DNA of 64,000 nucleotides from Parietaria judaica (lineage: Eukaryota > Streptophyta > Magnoliopsida > Rosales > Urticaceae), in assembly GCA_954871525.1 (NCBI GenBank), contig OX940861.1, positions 36,283,201 through 36,347,200 on the forward strand. The letters are read 5' to 3'. A program made the translations under genes and the position numbers. The notes under the pieces are model-generated. The model worked only from the letters and a program-made list of their open reading frames with translations, ran no database searches and had not been told where the DNA came from. Within the stretch, counting starts at the first letter, position 1. The number at the start of each line of letters is the position of its first letter. Shown piece after piece: positions 23,398 through 35,200 of this stretch.

Positions 23398-23631
23398 CTA
23401 TATAACAGCTCAGCCACATCAATTCTCTTTCATTCATTCATTCATTCAATCAATCTCATCTCTCCAAAAAGCAGCTTCATATTCATAGCAACGAAAAAGC
23501 TACCAAAAATAGAAAGAAAAAACTTGTTTTTTCTTTTTCTTTGATTGAGGATAAGGATTTGAAGATTTTAGCTCAAAGGAGAAAGCAGAGATTCACTTCA
23601 ATAGCTTGATCTGCTTCGTCGATTCTTCAAG
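23398..23631 (+). promoter_or_regulatory. Candidate promoter and non-coding 5' leader exon without a recognised gene
   Basis: A clean TATA box (CTATATAAC, 23398-23406) is followed about 30 bases on by a typical plant leader: a CATT microsatellite (23430-23450), CT/A-rich sequence and a strong splice donor AAG|GTATGT at 23631/23632. No coding exon follows before the LINE at 26566. It could be the first exon of a non-coding RNA or microRNA host gene, or a gene whose body was lost. I looked for common plant miRNA sequences downstream and saw none. Confidence 0.4.
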
Positions 23632-25055
23632 GTATGTCACCACTATATATTCTATTTAATCATTGATTGATTTACTCTCTGATCTCATTCGTTTCGGTGA
23701 TATATATATACTTATCAAAGTAATACCGTTGCTACTGAAAAACCGATTGTTCGATTTTAATGATTTGTCGATAGATAACGGGGTTTTCTAAAACCTTGAT
23801 CTCCATAATTTTGGTTTCAACACAACTCTAACTGAACAAGGTAAAACATAAAAATACCTAATATATATATATATATATATATATATTGTGTGAACAATCA
23901 TCTGCTACTGCTAGATCTCAGGAAATCTGGCTTGTTTGTGGTTATGGCTTAGTGTTTTTTTTTTTAATGTGGCTACTGTTTGTAAATATTTATATGCATA
24001 TATTAATGGGGATAGACAACGGTGCTCTTGTAGGAACTTGAAGACAAGATCATGTCCTACTCGTTTTTGTGTTGAGTTGGGTTCGGTTCGGTGTTAAGAC
24101 AATTTTTCATGATAAAAAAAAAACGTTTTGATTCTCGACTCTCGAGTGATCGTTTACAAGAAATCACTACACGATAATATCGTTGAATACAATTAAACAG
24201 TAAAATCTAACATGTAAAAATATATGGTTAACGGTAAATTTTTATGTCAGGTGTATTAAGTCTTTTAATTTAGCGGGTTTATTTTTACTTAATGAACTAT
24301 TAAATAAAATGATAAAATCTAAAAAATAATAATATTTATGAGCGCATTTTGTGTATATTTATAAGAAGAAGAAAAAATGCGAGAAGAAAGTGTTCTAGTT
24401 GGACTTTTGGTCACGACTCACGACACCAAATTTATAATGTTCCAATAACTAAATTTATGAGCTTAAATTGGTACTTTGATGTGACCATTAAGAACAAATC
24501 GAGTCCTCGCACCAAATTATTTGAGAATATTATACATATACATATATATATGTACGATTTTATGCATATGTTTAGGTAAATGTCACGTATTTATAAGCCC
24601 ACCACTGGAATAAATAAACATTGAGAATCAATTATATTAAATTAAAGTATCAATAATCATGTTATATATCAGAAATCAATTTTTACATTTATATACCAAA
24701 TATATTAATATATATAATATATGTCCTGCTCAATTATAAGTTGAACTAAGCTATTACTGTTTTACATTTATTGCCTTTTTTTTATTCGCTAACTGCATAA
24801 TTCAGAATTTCAGATTTACGACTATAAATTTTCTTTTCTTTTCTTTATTATATACAATATATATATATATTACTGTAACTAAGTCTTGATTGGTTTTATT
24901 TCTGAGATGTGTTTGCCATTTCGGAAGCTGAGCACATGGAAGCTGACGTATTAGATATTAGTTACAGTGTTGCATTTGCATACGACAGAAATTGCATTAC
25001 TATTGAAAACAGTTATATTTTTGTTTTTGTTATCATCCATCAATGGGTAATGACA
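23632..25055. other. Region downstream of the orphan leader, no gene seen
   Basis: Contains AT microsatellites (about 23862-23886) and an AG-bounded segment near 24032 whose frame ends after a few codons. No conserved coding exon seen. Confidence 0.4.
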
Positions 25056-25064
25056 AAATAAAAA

Positions 25065-25513
25065 GGGAAATTTGCGGCGGAAGTAATCGAACTCATTAAT
25101 TTTTTTTTACAAATAAGTCACTAAACTCGTATTATAGCGGATAAATTCATCGAACTCATTAATTTTTCTTATAGATAAGTCACTAAGCTCAATTTTTGGC
25201 AGCGAAAATTGCTAATGTCACACTTTTATTGCATATACACCCTTACAACGTTAAATGTCATATGTGAGCCTTTCTCGACCATCCTCCCGGCCCTGTGTAT
25301 TCAGGCATATTCCGGCGACAAGAGCTACTAGGGGCAGTAGGCTGTAGTCGGGAGGACGATCAAGTCATGTGGCATGAAAAATATAGAATTTAACGTTGTA
25401 AGGTTGTATTACAATAAAAGTGTGATAATAGTAACATTCGCCGCAAAAAAAAAAAGAGTTTAAAGACTTATTTGTAAGAAATTAATGACGATGACTATCG
25501 CCGTAAATTACCC
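25065..25513. mobile_element. MULE-type MITE, 449 bp
   Basis: Ends GGGAAATTTGCGGCGG and GCCGTAAATTACCC, with a perfect 9-bp duplication AAATAAAAA (25056-25064 and 25514-25522). Inverted arms pair around ACAAATAAGTCACTAAACTC. The interior is GC-richer around 25280-25370 with no long reading frame. Confidence 0.85.
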
Positions 25514-25573
25514 AAATAAAAATAAAAACCGTTAAAATACTTGGAATACCAAATACTTCGACTTGAATTAAGT

Positions 25574-25575
<2 letters not shown>

Positions 25576-25616
<41 letters not shown>
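25576..25616. repeat. AT dinucleotide microsatellite
   Basis: About twenty AT repeats, uninterrupted. Confidence 0.95.
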
Positions 25617-25621
<5 letters not shown>

Positions 25622-26295
25622 GCGTTTCGAGCGCGAACAAAACGTCTTTAGATTTGTACAAGATGCAATAAACTTTAAGTTTGAACCGTACAAAAACATT
25701 TTGAAAAAGAGAGAGTTCGAAAAGGTGGTTGTGACTTGAACCCACTGCAATTATAAAACAAGATGACAACTTTACAAAGAGAAACAACGAATAGTGGTTT
25801 GTGTCTCGTAAAAGAAAAGATATTTATACGTCCTCTCAATCTCAATTTCATTTTTACAATATAACACTCAATTATTGGTTTGAGATTACTCCCTTATTGT
25901 ATCAATTTTATCAATTCAGACTTTTTGTTCAGTCTACATATAGACTTATAATTTTATCCTTTAAAATATCATATTACATTATTAGATTACTAGGTTTCTT
26001 AGATCTAGACCCAGAGGTCCTTGTCTTGTCCATTAAAAATATATATATTATTATATAATATTTAGAATATTTCCAAGAGGAAAAACCAAAAAAGGAATAA
26101 ACTAGATAAAGGAAAGTGGATTGGGATGGGACCCAATGAAAGTGAAGGTTAATTTGATTTGGTCAAGTGGCCACTTGGCAGTTTAACATTCAATGATGAA
26201 TGATGATCCAGGCACTACCTTCTCTTCTAGATTCTTCCCTCAAATAATATATTATATTATAGTCTATTACTAAGGTTCGACTTTTTCACGATTAT

Positions 26296-26325
26296 CCGTC
26301 TTGCCGGTAGTTATCGGCAAGACGG
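26296..26325. repeat. Perfect 11-bp hairpin
   Basis: CCGTCTTGCCG (26296-26306) and CGGCAAGACGG (26315-26325) around an 8-base loop, in a GC-rich island resembling the CGGCAAGCGG-type sequence at 60340-60520. Probably part of an old transposon end. Confidence 0.7.
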
Positions 26326-26565
26326 CCATGCCAGTACTTTTCCATGATTTTATCGAAAATCGGCTAACATCTTGAAAAATAATAAAAATATGGTACTTTT
26401 CAAGAAATTTTGCATTTTTTGATGATTTTATTCGAGTATTTTCATATGTGAGAGTGAGACTATATTTTATTTACCTATGTTTAAGTATGAAATAATTTTA
26501 ATTTTGGCATTTTAATGTTTTATCAACATTATAAACTTAGTAAATATATTCTTAAAAATATTTTA

Positions 26566-28925
26566 GTGGATCTATTCGCGGCCGGGTTATTCCGCAAAGA
26601 GGCCTACGTTAGGGGGATCCCTTGTCTCCATTTCTATTCCTTTTTTGTTCAGAGGGTCTTTCAGGTCTCTTTCGGGATGCAGAGGAGCATGACATTCTTA
26701 ATGGGCTTAGATTCGGAGGGAATGGACTGTGGATTTCTCATCTGTTCTTTGCGGACGACAGCCTCATCTTCTTCTCAGCATCGGATGAAGAAGCTGGAAC
26801 AGTCAGAAACTGCTTGCGAATTTACGAGAAGGCATCAGGTCAGATGGTTAACTATACTAAGTCTGACGTGTCTTTTGGAAAAGATGTAGACGAAGCTAGA
26901 AGAATTCGGATTGCCAATTGCCTTGGGGTTAAAAAAACTAAGTGCCACATCCACTACCTCGGTCTCCCGGCCTTTGGTGGACGTCGGAAGAAAGAGTTGT
27001 TTGCTTATGTCAGAGAGCGTGTGTTGAACAAAGTCAAGAGCTGGAGGGGAACCAAAGTCTCGAAAGCGGGAAGGGAGGTTCTCATCAAGGCTGCTCTTCA
27101 ATCTATTCCAACCTACGTCATGAGCTGTTTCCGTCTCCCGATCAGTCTCATTGGAGACATCCACAAAATCTATGCAGGTTTCTGGTGGGGAGACGGTAGC
27201 AATAATCGAAAAATCCACTGGTCAAAATGGATTGAGATGTGTCGAAACAAGTGCGAGGGGGGCTTGGGATTTAGAGATATGGGATGTTTTAATCAAGCTT
27301 TGCTCGCGAAAAATATGTGGCGCCTTATCCGATCTCCGAATTCACTCGTGGGCAAAGTCTTTGCAGCTTGTTATTTCCCTAACGGGGATGCTCGTCTGCT
27401 TCCCATGTTTGGAGGAGTCTCATTTGGGGCCGATCCATCATCTTAGCGGGCTCCCGTTGGCGGGTTGGCAATGGAGAAGATGTGGATATCTTGAACGATA
27501 ATTGGATTCCGAGGCTGAGCACTTTCCGTCTAATTGACCCCCCTCCCCTGCCTCGGAACATGCGCGTGTGTGAGTTGAAGACGGCCTCGGGACAGTGAGA
27601 CGAATATCTCATTAGGGCAATGTTTGTCCCTCCAGATGCCTCGGCCATTCTCAGCATTCCTTGGGCGAACAACGACCAAAGAGACACGATCATGTGGCAT
27701 TATTCTACGAATGGTGAGTATTCGGTCAAATGCGGATATCGTATTGGTTTCGCTTCGACGTATGACCTTGGCTCAACATCTTCACCTGCCAACAGAATGA
27801 CCTGGTGGAGCAAGATTTAGAGGATTGTTGTCCCTCCGAAAGTTAAACTCCACTTATGGAGGGTTTGTAAAAAGGTTTTACCGATTCGTACGATTCTTTC
27901 TCGCCGTGGAATTCAGATGGATACGAGGTGCCCTCTTTGCCGTCTTGAGGAGGAAACAGTTGGCCATTGCTTTTGGGGCTGTAAATTTAGTCGGAACATT
28001 TGGAAACTAGCTGGGCTGGGTTGTATTATGGATCTGTCTGAACCAAGAGTTGATCTTCTATGTCTCATCGCCTCGGCTCTCACATCTCTTAGCCCAGGTG
28101 AGTCTGCATTGTTCTCATTTCTTGTATGGCAAATATGGAATAATAGGAATAATGTGGTGAATGGAAGCAAATCGAGGTCCCAGTTGGTTATTGTTGAAGG
28201 GGCGCTTAGCTACCTTTCAGAATTTAATGAGGCGCAAAAAACTGAAAATCCGAAGAAGGATATTAATCAAACTGCTCCAGCCTGGAAGCCCCTCGAGGAA
28301 GGCTGTGTTGACATCTGTGTCGACGCCGCGATTGATGGACGTGAGGACAATTATGGCATCGGTTTAGTGGCTCACAACCATGAAAATCGTGTTCTTACAT
28401 CGGGAATTAATTTCCATAGGCATGGTTTGTCTCCCCAACTTGCGGCGGCTTCTGCTATTCGTCGGGGGGTAGAATGGGCGTATGACCAGGGGTGGTCGAA
28501 GATTCGCATCCAATCGGACTGTCTAGGGGTTATTAAAACTCTAAATAGTAAGTCCATTCCTCTGTCTGATTTAGGCACTATTGTCTCCAATATCCATCGT
28601 TTAGTCAATCAGATTGAGTCTGTAATTTTCTACTTCAGCCCGAGATGCTGTAATGGAGTCGCGCATGGCCTTGCTCGTCTCGCGATTAAGTCTAGAGGGA
28701 ATATAGTTTGGCTGGGGTCTGTCCCGCCTAGTATTGAACCTCTTGTTTTACGAGACTCTGTTTGTACTGAGGGAGTCCCGACCCATGTTCGGGACACTTT
28801 TTTGGGCGTTGCCGCTGATAATTCGATGTGGAGTACTCTTCCCTCTAGAGTCGCACCCATTTGGGGGACTGGGAGAATTTAATGAGGCTCATCTTTCTTT
28901 AAAAATAAAAAAAAATAAGAAGAAA
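26566..28925 (+). pseudogene. LINE (non-LTR retrotransposon) ORF2 remnant, 5'-truncated
   Basis: Starts abruptly inside the reverse transcriptase. Domains in order: end of RT with GDPLSPFLF and the catalytic FADDSLIF; thumb region (HYLGLPAFGGRRKKE, SWRGTKVSKAGREVLIKA, WWGDG, KCEGGLGFRD); zinc-binding reverse-transcriptase region (WHYSTNGEYSVKCGYR, RCPLCRLEEETVGHCFWGC); and an RNase H-like domain (VDAAIDGREDNYGIGLVAH, IQSDCLGVIKTL). Breaks: TAG near 26608-26610, a frameshift near 27415, TGA at 27596-27598 and TAG at 27818-27820. The end at about 28900-28925 is A-rich, as expected for a LINE tail. No functional protein is possible. No clear target duplication found. Confidence 0.93.
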
Positions 28926-30287
28926 ATAAGGTCATTGACCTTGTTAAAAAATAAAAACCCATTAAAGCGACTCAGCAGTTAACGAAGAAGATGTTGACTT
29001 TTTTGGCTGTTTAGCAATGTTCTTCTATTATTTAATGTTGGTTTTTTCGTCAATAACTTTCTGTTACACATAGTTTTTTAATTTAATATATTTTTACAAT
29101 AATTTTTTCAAGTTTGAACTTTAAAGATATCGAAAACTTATATAAAGCGTGAATCTATTCAACTCGTAAATGGTAGAAAAATTGTTTAATAAAAACTTAT
29201 CCAAATAGAGTATAAAATATGCACGATTTTGACGTCTTGAGTAATTTGATCAGTTAAGTAAAGGTACTAAGTTAAGACTCCGTAAATTTATATCCTTAAT
29301 GATACAATCAATATGACTATTCCTTTCTTACTTTATTAAATTATGAATATTCTACTATAATTCCTTTTGAGAGGTTGCAATTGGACATGATTTAAGCCTA
29401 AAACAGTTCATGCTATCATCAATTAAGCATATAAAGATTAATAAGCATGTTTAATGACATAATTGTGCACTAATTAATAATTATGCTATGAGTAGTTGCA
29501 ATTAGTGAGTTTGAGGTGAGTGGGGATGGAAATTGCCACGCAAGAACACGTTTCATGGCCATAGGATTTGCTTGATTGATGAATTCATTAATAAATGATC
29601 TTTTAATTAATGGCTGTCAATTTTTCATAATTGATTAATGGAATCACTAGCGTGGTTTTGTTTATTTCTAAATAAATATTAAAAAAAAAACTGCACTTTA
29701 TTAGATGAGGCATGCGATATTTCTTCCAATTTCATGACTATGAAACATAACATAAGAAGAGAATTAAGTTTATGTTAGATTATTGCTTTAATTTAGAATA
29801 TTCACAATATAATATGAAGATTGTTTGCCACTTGGGTTAAAATAACTAAATGGACGTGTTGAATAAATACTGATTAAGGGGTGAAAATCACATAGCTTAG
29901 TTTTTTATTTGGTTCGTTTTAATTAATTAATTAATTATCATTCAGAAATCACGATATATTTCGATTCTATTTTGTTTCATATATTATTTGAGAATAGATT
30001 ATAATGATTATTTACTTTGAATGAATTTTTGTTTTCATTATTTGAAATAGGGATAGGAAATGGTTTTTCTATTTCAATTTTTCTCAGCGATGCAATTTTT
30101 AACGTTCTCAATATATAAATCTTAAATACCAAAATTATACCAATTAAGTACTTAAAATTTATATTCTCGACAATTGACATTATTATAGTTCAAATTAATC
30201 ATATTACATACTTTCGATAGAAATAAGAAAACTACTTTATAAAATATAGAAATCCGAAGCAAAAACTACAAATCAATTTTTTTTTTT
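28926..30287. other. AT-rich intergenic region, no gene seen
   Basis: No coding exon, RNA gene or clear repeat structure recognised; short reading frames lack any family resemblance. Confidence 0.5.
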
Positions 30288-31785
30288 GGGTTAATTGCGG
30301 CGAAAATATTCAAGTAGGCAAAAGTACCAAACCTCAATAAATGTAGGCAAAAGTACCTAACGTAGCACTTTTGTTGCCTACCAACTAACGCCGTTAAAAA
30401 CTTGCTTACGTGGCCGTTAGACTGTCTCATGTGGCGTGCCACGTGGCCAAAGGTTGGGTACTTTCGCCGCCGCGTGGCATTTTTTTATTTTTTTTTAATT
30501 TTTTTCTTTCCTGTTGGCCCTCATGTTTTATTTTTTTTACATATATCAAACATAATCAAATACGTTTATAAAATATGTATTTATAAAAGAATATGTTTTT
30601 TTCTTCTTCAAATAATAAAATAATTCCTTAAAAAATATTATTTTTTATTTATTTTAAAAAACTATTTTTTTCTTTCCCGTGGCACATATATATATTTTTT
30701 TTTTACATATGTCAAATATAATCAAATAACTTATTAAAATATGTATATATATATAAATATTTTTCTTATATGAGGAATTTAATTTTTTTAATATATTATA
30801 TTAAATTTTGAAACTTAATATTGTATATATATGATATCATGGGCATTTTAATATTAAAATTAAAATTAAGGCATGGTAAGATTTTTGAAGACATATAACA
30901 CATATGAAACTAAGGCATGATTATAAATATTTTTTTGATATCAAATGCGGTTCAAACTGAATTTAAATTGAAAGTTTGGTGATTGGAAAATTTTGTAACC
31001 TTAATAGCGTTATTTTTTATTTTAAAGTGAAAAAAATAAAAAATATGCGCTTTTGGTATTAATATAATTTCGAAACCACAAACCCAATTTTTATTTAAAA
31101 CACACACACACACACGGTATATGTTAATTATTTTTTCTTGTAATTTTTTTTTTACTTATTTTTACAATATCAAACAAGGTTAACTTGTGTGTATATTTAA
31201 TAAATTTTTATAATATCAAACAAGGTTTACGATACATGTGTGTATATTAAATAATATCATGTATTTAAAATTATAAATTACTCCTATAACAAAAACAAAA
31301 AATATTTTTTTATAAATACATATTTTATAAAATTATTTGATTATATTTGACATATGTAAAATATTAAAATATGTGTTACAAGAAAGAATTTTTTTTTATA
31401 AATAAATTATAACTAATAATTTTTAAAGACTTATTTGATTATTTAAAAACAATAAAATATTCTTCTTATAAATACATATTTTATAAAATTATTATTATGT
31501 TTGATATATGTAGCAAAAATAAAATAAAAAACATGTTGGCCAACGAGATAGAAAAAAAAAATGTCACGTGACGACGAAAGTACTCAACCTTTGGCCACGT
31601 GGCGGCTTATTCTATGTGGCACACTACATGAGACAGGCTAACGGCCACGTAGGCAGGTGTCCAACGGCGTTCGTTGGTCGGCAACAAAAATACGACGTTA
31701 GGTATTTTTGCCTACATTTATTAAGATTAGGTACTTATTGGAGAATATGGCATAGAATAGACTAGGTAGTTTCGTGGCAATTAAC
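30288..31785. mobile_element. Long-TIR MITE (MULE type), about 1.5 kb
   Basis: The left end reads GGGTTAATTGCGGCGAAA; the right end read inward is GTTAATTGCCACGAAAC. Arms pair for about 330 bp, including AAATGTAGGCAAAA(G/A)TACCTAACGT and CACGTGGCCAAAGGTTG. The flanks are T runs, so the target duplication cannot be proved (7 of 9 match). The interior is AT-rich and lacks coding capacity. It ends about 200 bp before the 5-phosphatase leader. Confidence 0.75.
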
Positions 31786-31867
31786 TTTTTTCTGACACGA
31801 GAAAACTCGGATACGGAATTCGAGTTTCGACAGCATTTAGAGGACCAGTCATTATCATACATCTCTC

Positions 31868-31880
31868 TACTCTATAATAT
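31868..31880 (+). promoter_or_regulatory. Candidate TATA region of the 5-phosphatase gene
   Basis: CTCTATAATATATAG lies about 210 bp upstream of the predicted start codon, between the MITE end and the gene. Position is plausible only. Confidence 0.35.
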
Positions 31881-32081
31881 ATAGTTGGCATTTTTGGGTG
31901 CCAAAATATATATTAATAAAAAAAGGAGAAATAGCGTTCTCCATTGACGACGAACTGTGCTGTGCTTGGAAAATTGTTTATTAGCCAAAAATGGTGGAAA
32001 CGTCAAGGTCCACTCATGTAATTAATTCCCTTGATCCTTTCGTCTCTCTCTGTAAATCTCTAAGCAAGCATGCCTGTGCAG

Positions 32082-32121
32082 ATGATGAAGCAAGCTTCCA
32101 GGCCCCACTCCGAGGTAAGCG

Positions 32122-32203
<82 letters not shown>

Positions 32204-35200
32204 GTATATTTTACATGTGTAGTGGAGATCCGGAAATGGGTTAGGTTTGAGTTGAATTGGGGGAAATTGCAGAGGAGAGTGAGAAGTTGGACTGACATGT
32301 GTTGTTGTTTGGACTGGTGCTGGTCGCTGCAGCTCTTCTGGCCCAAGGTCGTCGTCAGGAAGTGGCTCAACATCTCCGACAAGAGCTCCGACTACAGCGC
32401 CGACGAAGACGACGGCGCCGACTCCGATTCCGACCACGAAGGTCCGATCTCTTCTTTACAGTCCCGATTTCTCGAATTCATCAGACAGTGACTCGTTATA
32501 TGTGTATAGTTATAGTTTTGTTGTATAAGCGCCGTTACTCTCTGATTCGGATCTCAAAATTTCAAGTCAAAGAAGAGCTTTGTTTTTATATTAATACTTT
32601 AGAACTGACGACGATTCTGAATATTATTATATCCAGAAACACAGGCTTTTATGAGGTTTGGGACATTAGGGATTTGGGTTCATTGTCGTCTTTTGCATTG
32701 ATTTATTATGAATAATTTGTTCAATATATTAATTAAGACTGCCATTATCTAGTTTTCTTTTTTGGGAATATACTAAAATGTAGAAAAATTGAGTCTTCAT
32801 GTGATGTAAAGCTTGCTCTTTCAGAAATCGGATCTGAATATCTGTAGCTTCGCTCTTTGCTCTTCTTTTTGGACGCTGAGATAGGTTGTGAAGCGAGTTT
32901 CTAGATCGATGACGATTTATATATTTATATACGATAATGCGTTAGTTATTACGTATAGTGAATAGTGTTGAATGCTCTAGTTTGTATCAGACTTTTACTT
33001 GTTGAGTGCAGTAAATAGCAATGCTCTCAATAGGTTATAGTACTGAACTTAGTGTGGCATGTTGTGCAGAATGTGCTCCACGGGTAAGGCAATCACGATT
33101 TAAGGATGACGTAGTTGACGATGTTCAATCAGATTCCACTGGTAATTTTTCATCATTTAATTTAAAAAGTTTGAATTCATAGGCTTTTCATATCTTAGTT
33201 TGAGATGGAATGTAATTACGCTAGCTCTGACAGTTTTTTTTTCTCCTCAAACTGCCCACTTTTAAAATTATATTTAATATCGATCTTTGAGCTGCTTAAT
33301 CATACATTTTGTATGCAAATCAATCGGGTAATTTTACGTAGAAGCAAAGTCCTATGAAATTGTTTAAGATTGAATATATACACAATTTAGCTTTAGATAC
33401 ACTCTTTTATATCTTTGTTCTCTAGCTTTGTGCTATGATAAATTTCCAGTACAATGCTATCACTGATTTTTTGTTTGTTTTGTTTAAATGTCTCTTCTTT
33501 AACCCTTTCCATTTTCAAATAAAATTCAGATGCTCTTCCAAGGATACGGAGGCGAAAATCAGAAACTTTTAGGGCGCAATATATTAGCACAAAGGAGCTC
33601 AGGTAAGGTACCCATCCTTTTTTCCCTTTAAAACATGATCATTGCACTGATCTCATTGTTATAATTTGGTGATATATATATGTATATGTATATATCTGTT
33701 AAATTCTCAGAGTACGAGTCGGAACATGGAATGTGGGGGGAAAAAGTCCACCAGAAGACCTAGATATCGATGACTGGATAGGTGTCAATGATCCAGCTGA
33801 TATTTACGTGCTAGGGTATGTTATTTCAATTTTCGTGTGATATTGTTTGGTTCGTTATACTTCTCAATTATTGTGGAATTTGCAATCAACAATGGCATAA
33901 GTTCAGTTCACCGCAAAAATCTGGTTATGAATCCCAGATCAAGAACAACGTGCCGTGTGTTTGATCAATACTTCAAGATTCGGTCTTATTCTCTTTAATA
34001 AAATACACAAAGGAATCACACACAAAGAATCTGAACACTCCGCAGATTTTCCCTTTACAGTGTTTAACCCTTCTTCTCTGATTTCTTGCACAATCGGAGA
34101 CAATCTCTGAATCCGAAGTTTCTCTTTGTCTTTACACAATGAATAAACAAACGGTACAATAATTACTATTTATAAAAGTATTACAAGAGTAATAAGACAT
34201 GAAACGTCATTGAAATTTGAAACTAACTAAACAAAAAATCGAATAATCGCAAATCTGTTGACAACAGAATGTGAAGCCTGCGATAACCGTTTCAGTTAAT
34301 TCTAATATAATCTTTGGTCATTACTAACAATTATAAAATGCTTCGTATTCTTACCAGCCTTCAAGAGATTGTGCCACTAAGCGCCGGAAATATCTTTGGC
34401 GCTGAAGATAACCGCCCAGTAATACTGTGGGAAAATATTATTCGCGAAACACTGAACCGAATCCGACCAAGCACCGGCAAACATAAATCCTTCAGCGATC
34501 CTCCTTCCCCGTCAAAGTACAAGCCACCTCATGATATTCCTGATATAGAAGAGGATATATCACTGGAATACGACACTGACTTTGATGAGGAGATTCATGA
34601 TGGGGGTGAAGAAGTCCATCCATTGAACGAAGAACTCGAGGAGACAAAAATCACGAGCGAAAATGTCGAAATATCTGACACGTTTATTTCTCCAAAGAGG
34701 ATGGATAGATTATATGGCATACGATCTGAGGAGGATAACTCCATAAATGTTCAAGCAAAGTTGACCAGAAAGCTTAGTGGAACGGAAAGGATTGGTTTGA
34801 GCTGGCCAGAACCGCCGTTAAATTTGTTGTCTCAGCGATTTTTGGAGAGACCGAACTCTTTTAGAACGGTACAGCCTTTTAAGGCCACCAATTCGTTTAA
34901 ATCGTTAAATTCTTTCAAGTCAACGGTGAATGACATACCTCAAGATTTCGCCTTGCTTGCGGAGATTGATCTTGAACGCCTTATGAAGAGAAAACGACGA
35001 TCATCGTACGTGAGGATTGTTAGTAAGCAGATGGTTGGAGTTTTTCTTACCATTTGGGTTCGTAGAAGCTTGCGAAGACACATTCACAACTTAAAGGTTT
35101 CAACTGTTGGCGTCGGTGTTATGGGGTATATTGGTAATAAGGTTAGTTTTCTCCATGTTCTATGATGTGTCATATTTGTTCTTCTCCTCGCTCCATTTGA

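Noticed and set aside
32014..32437. Minus-strand reading frames opposite the 5-phosphatase 5' end
   Set aside because: They translate the CT/AT microsatellite and the antisense of real exons.
31991..32491. 166-residue plus-strand reading frame
   Set aside because: It reads through the intron 1 microsatellite and uses a different frame from the conserved exons of the 5-phosphatase.
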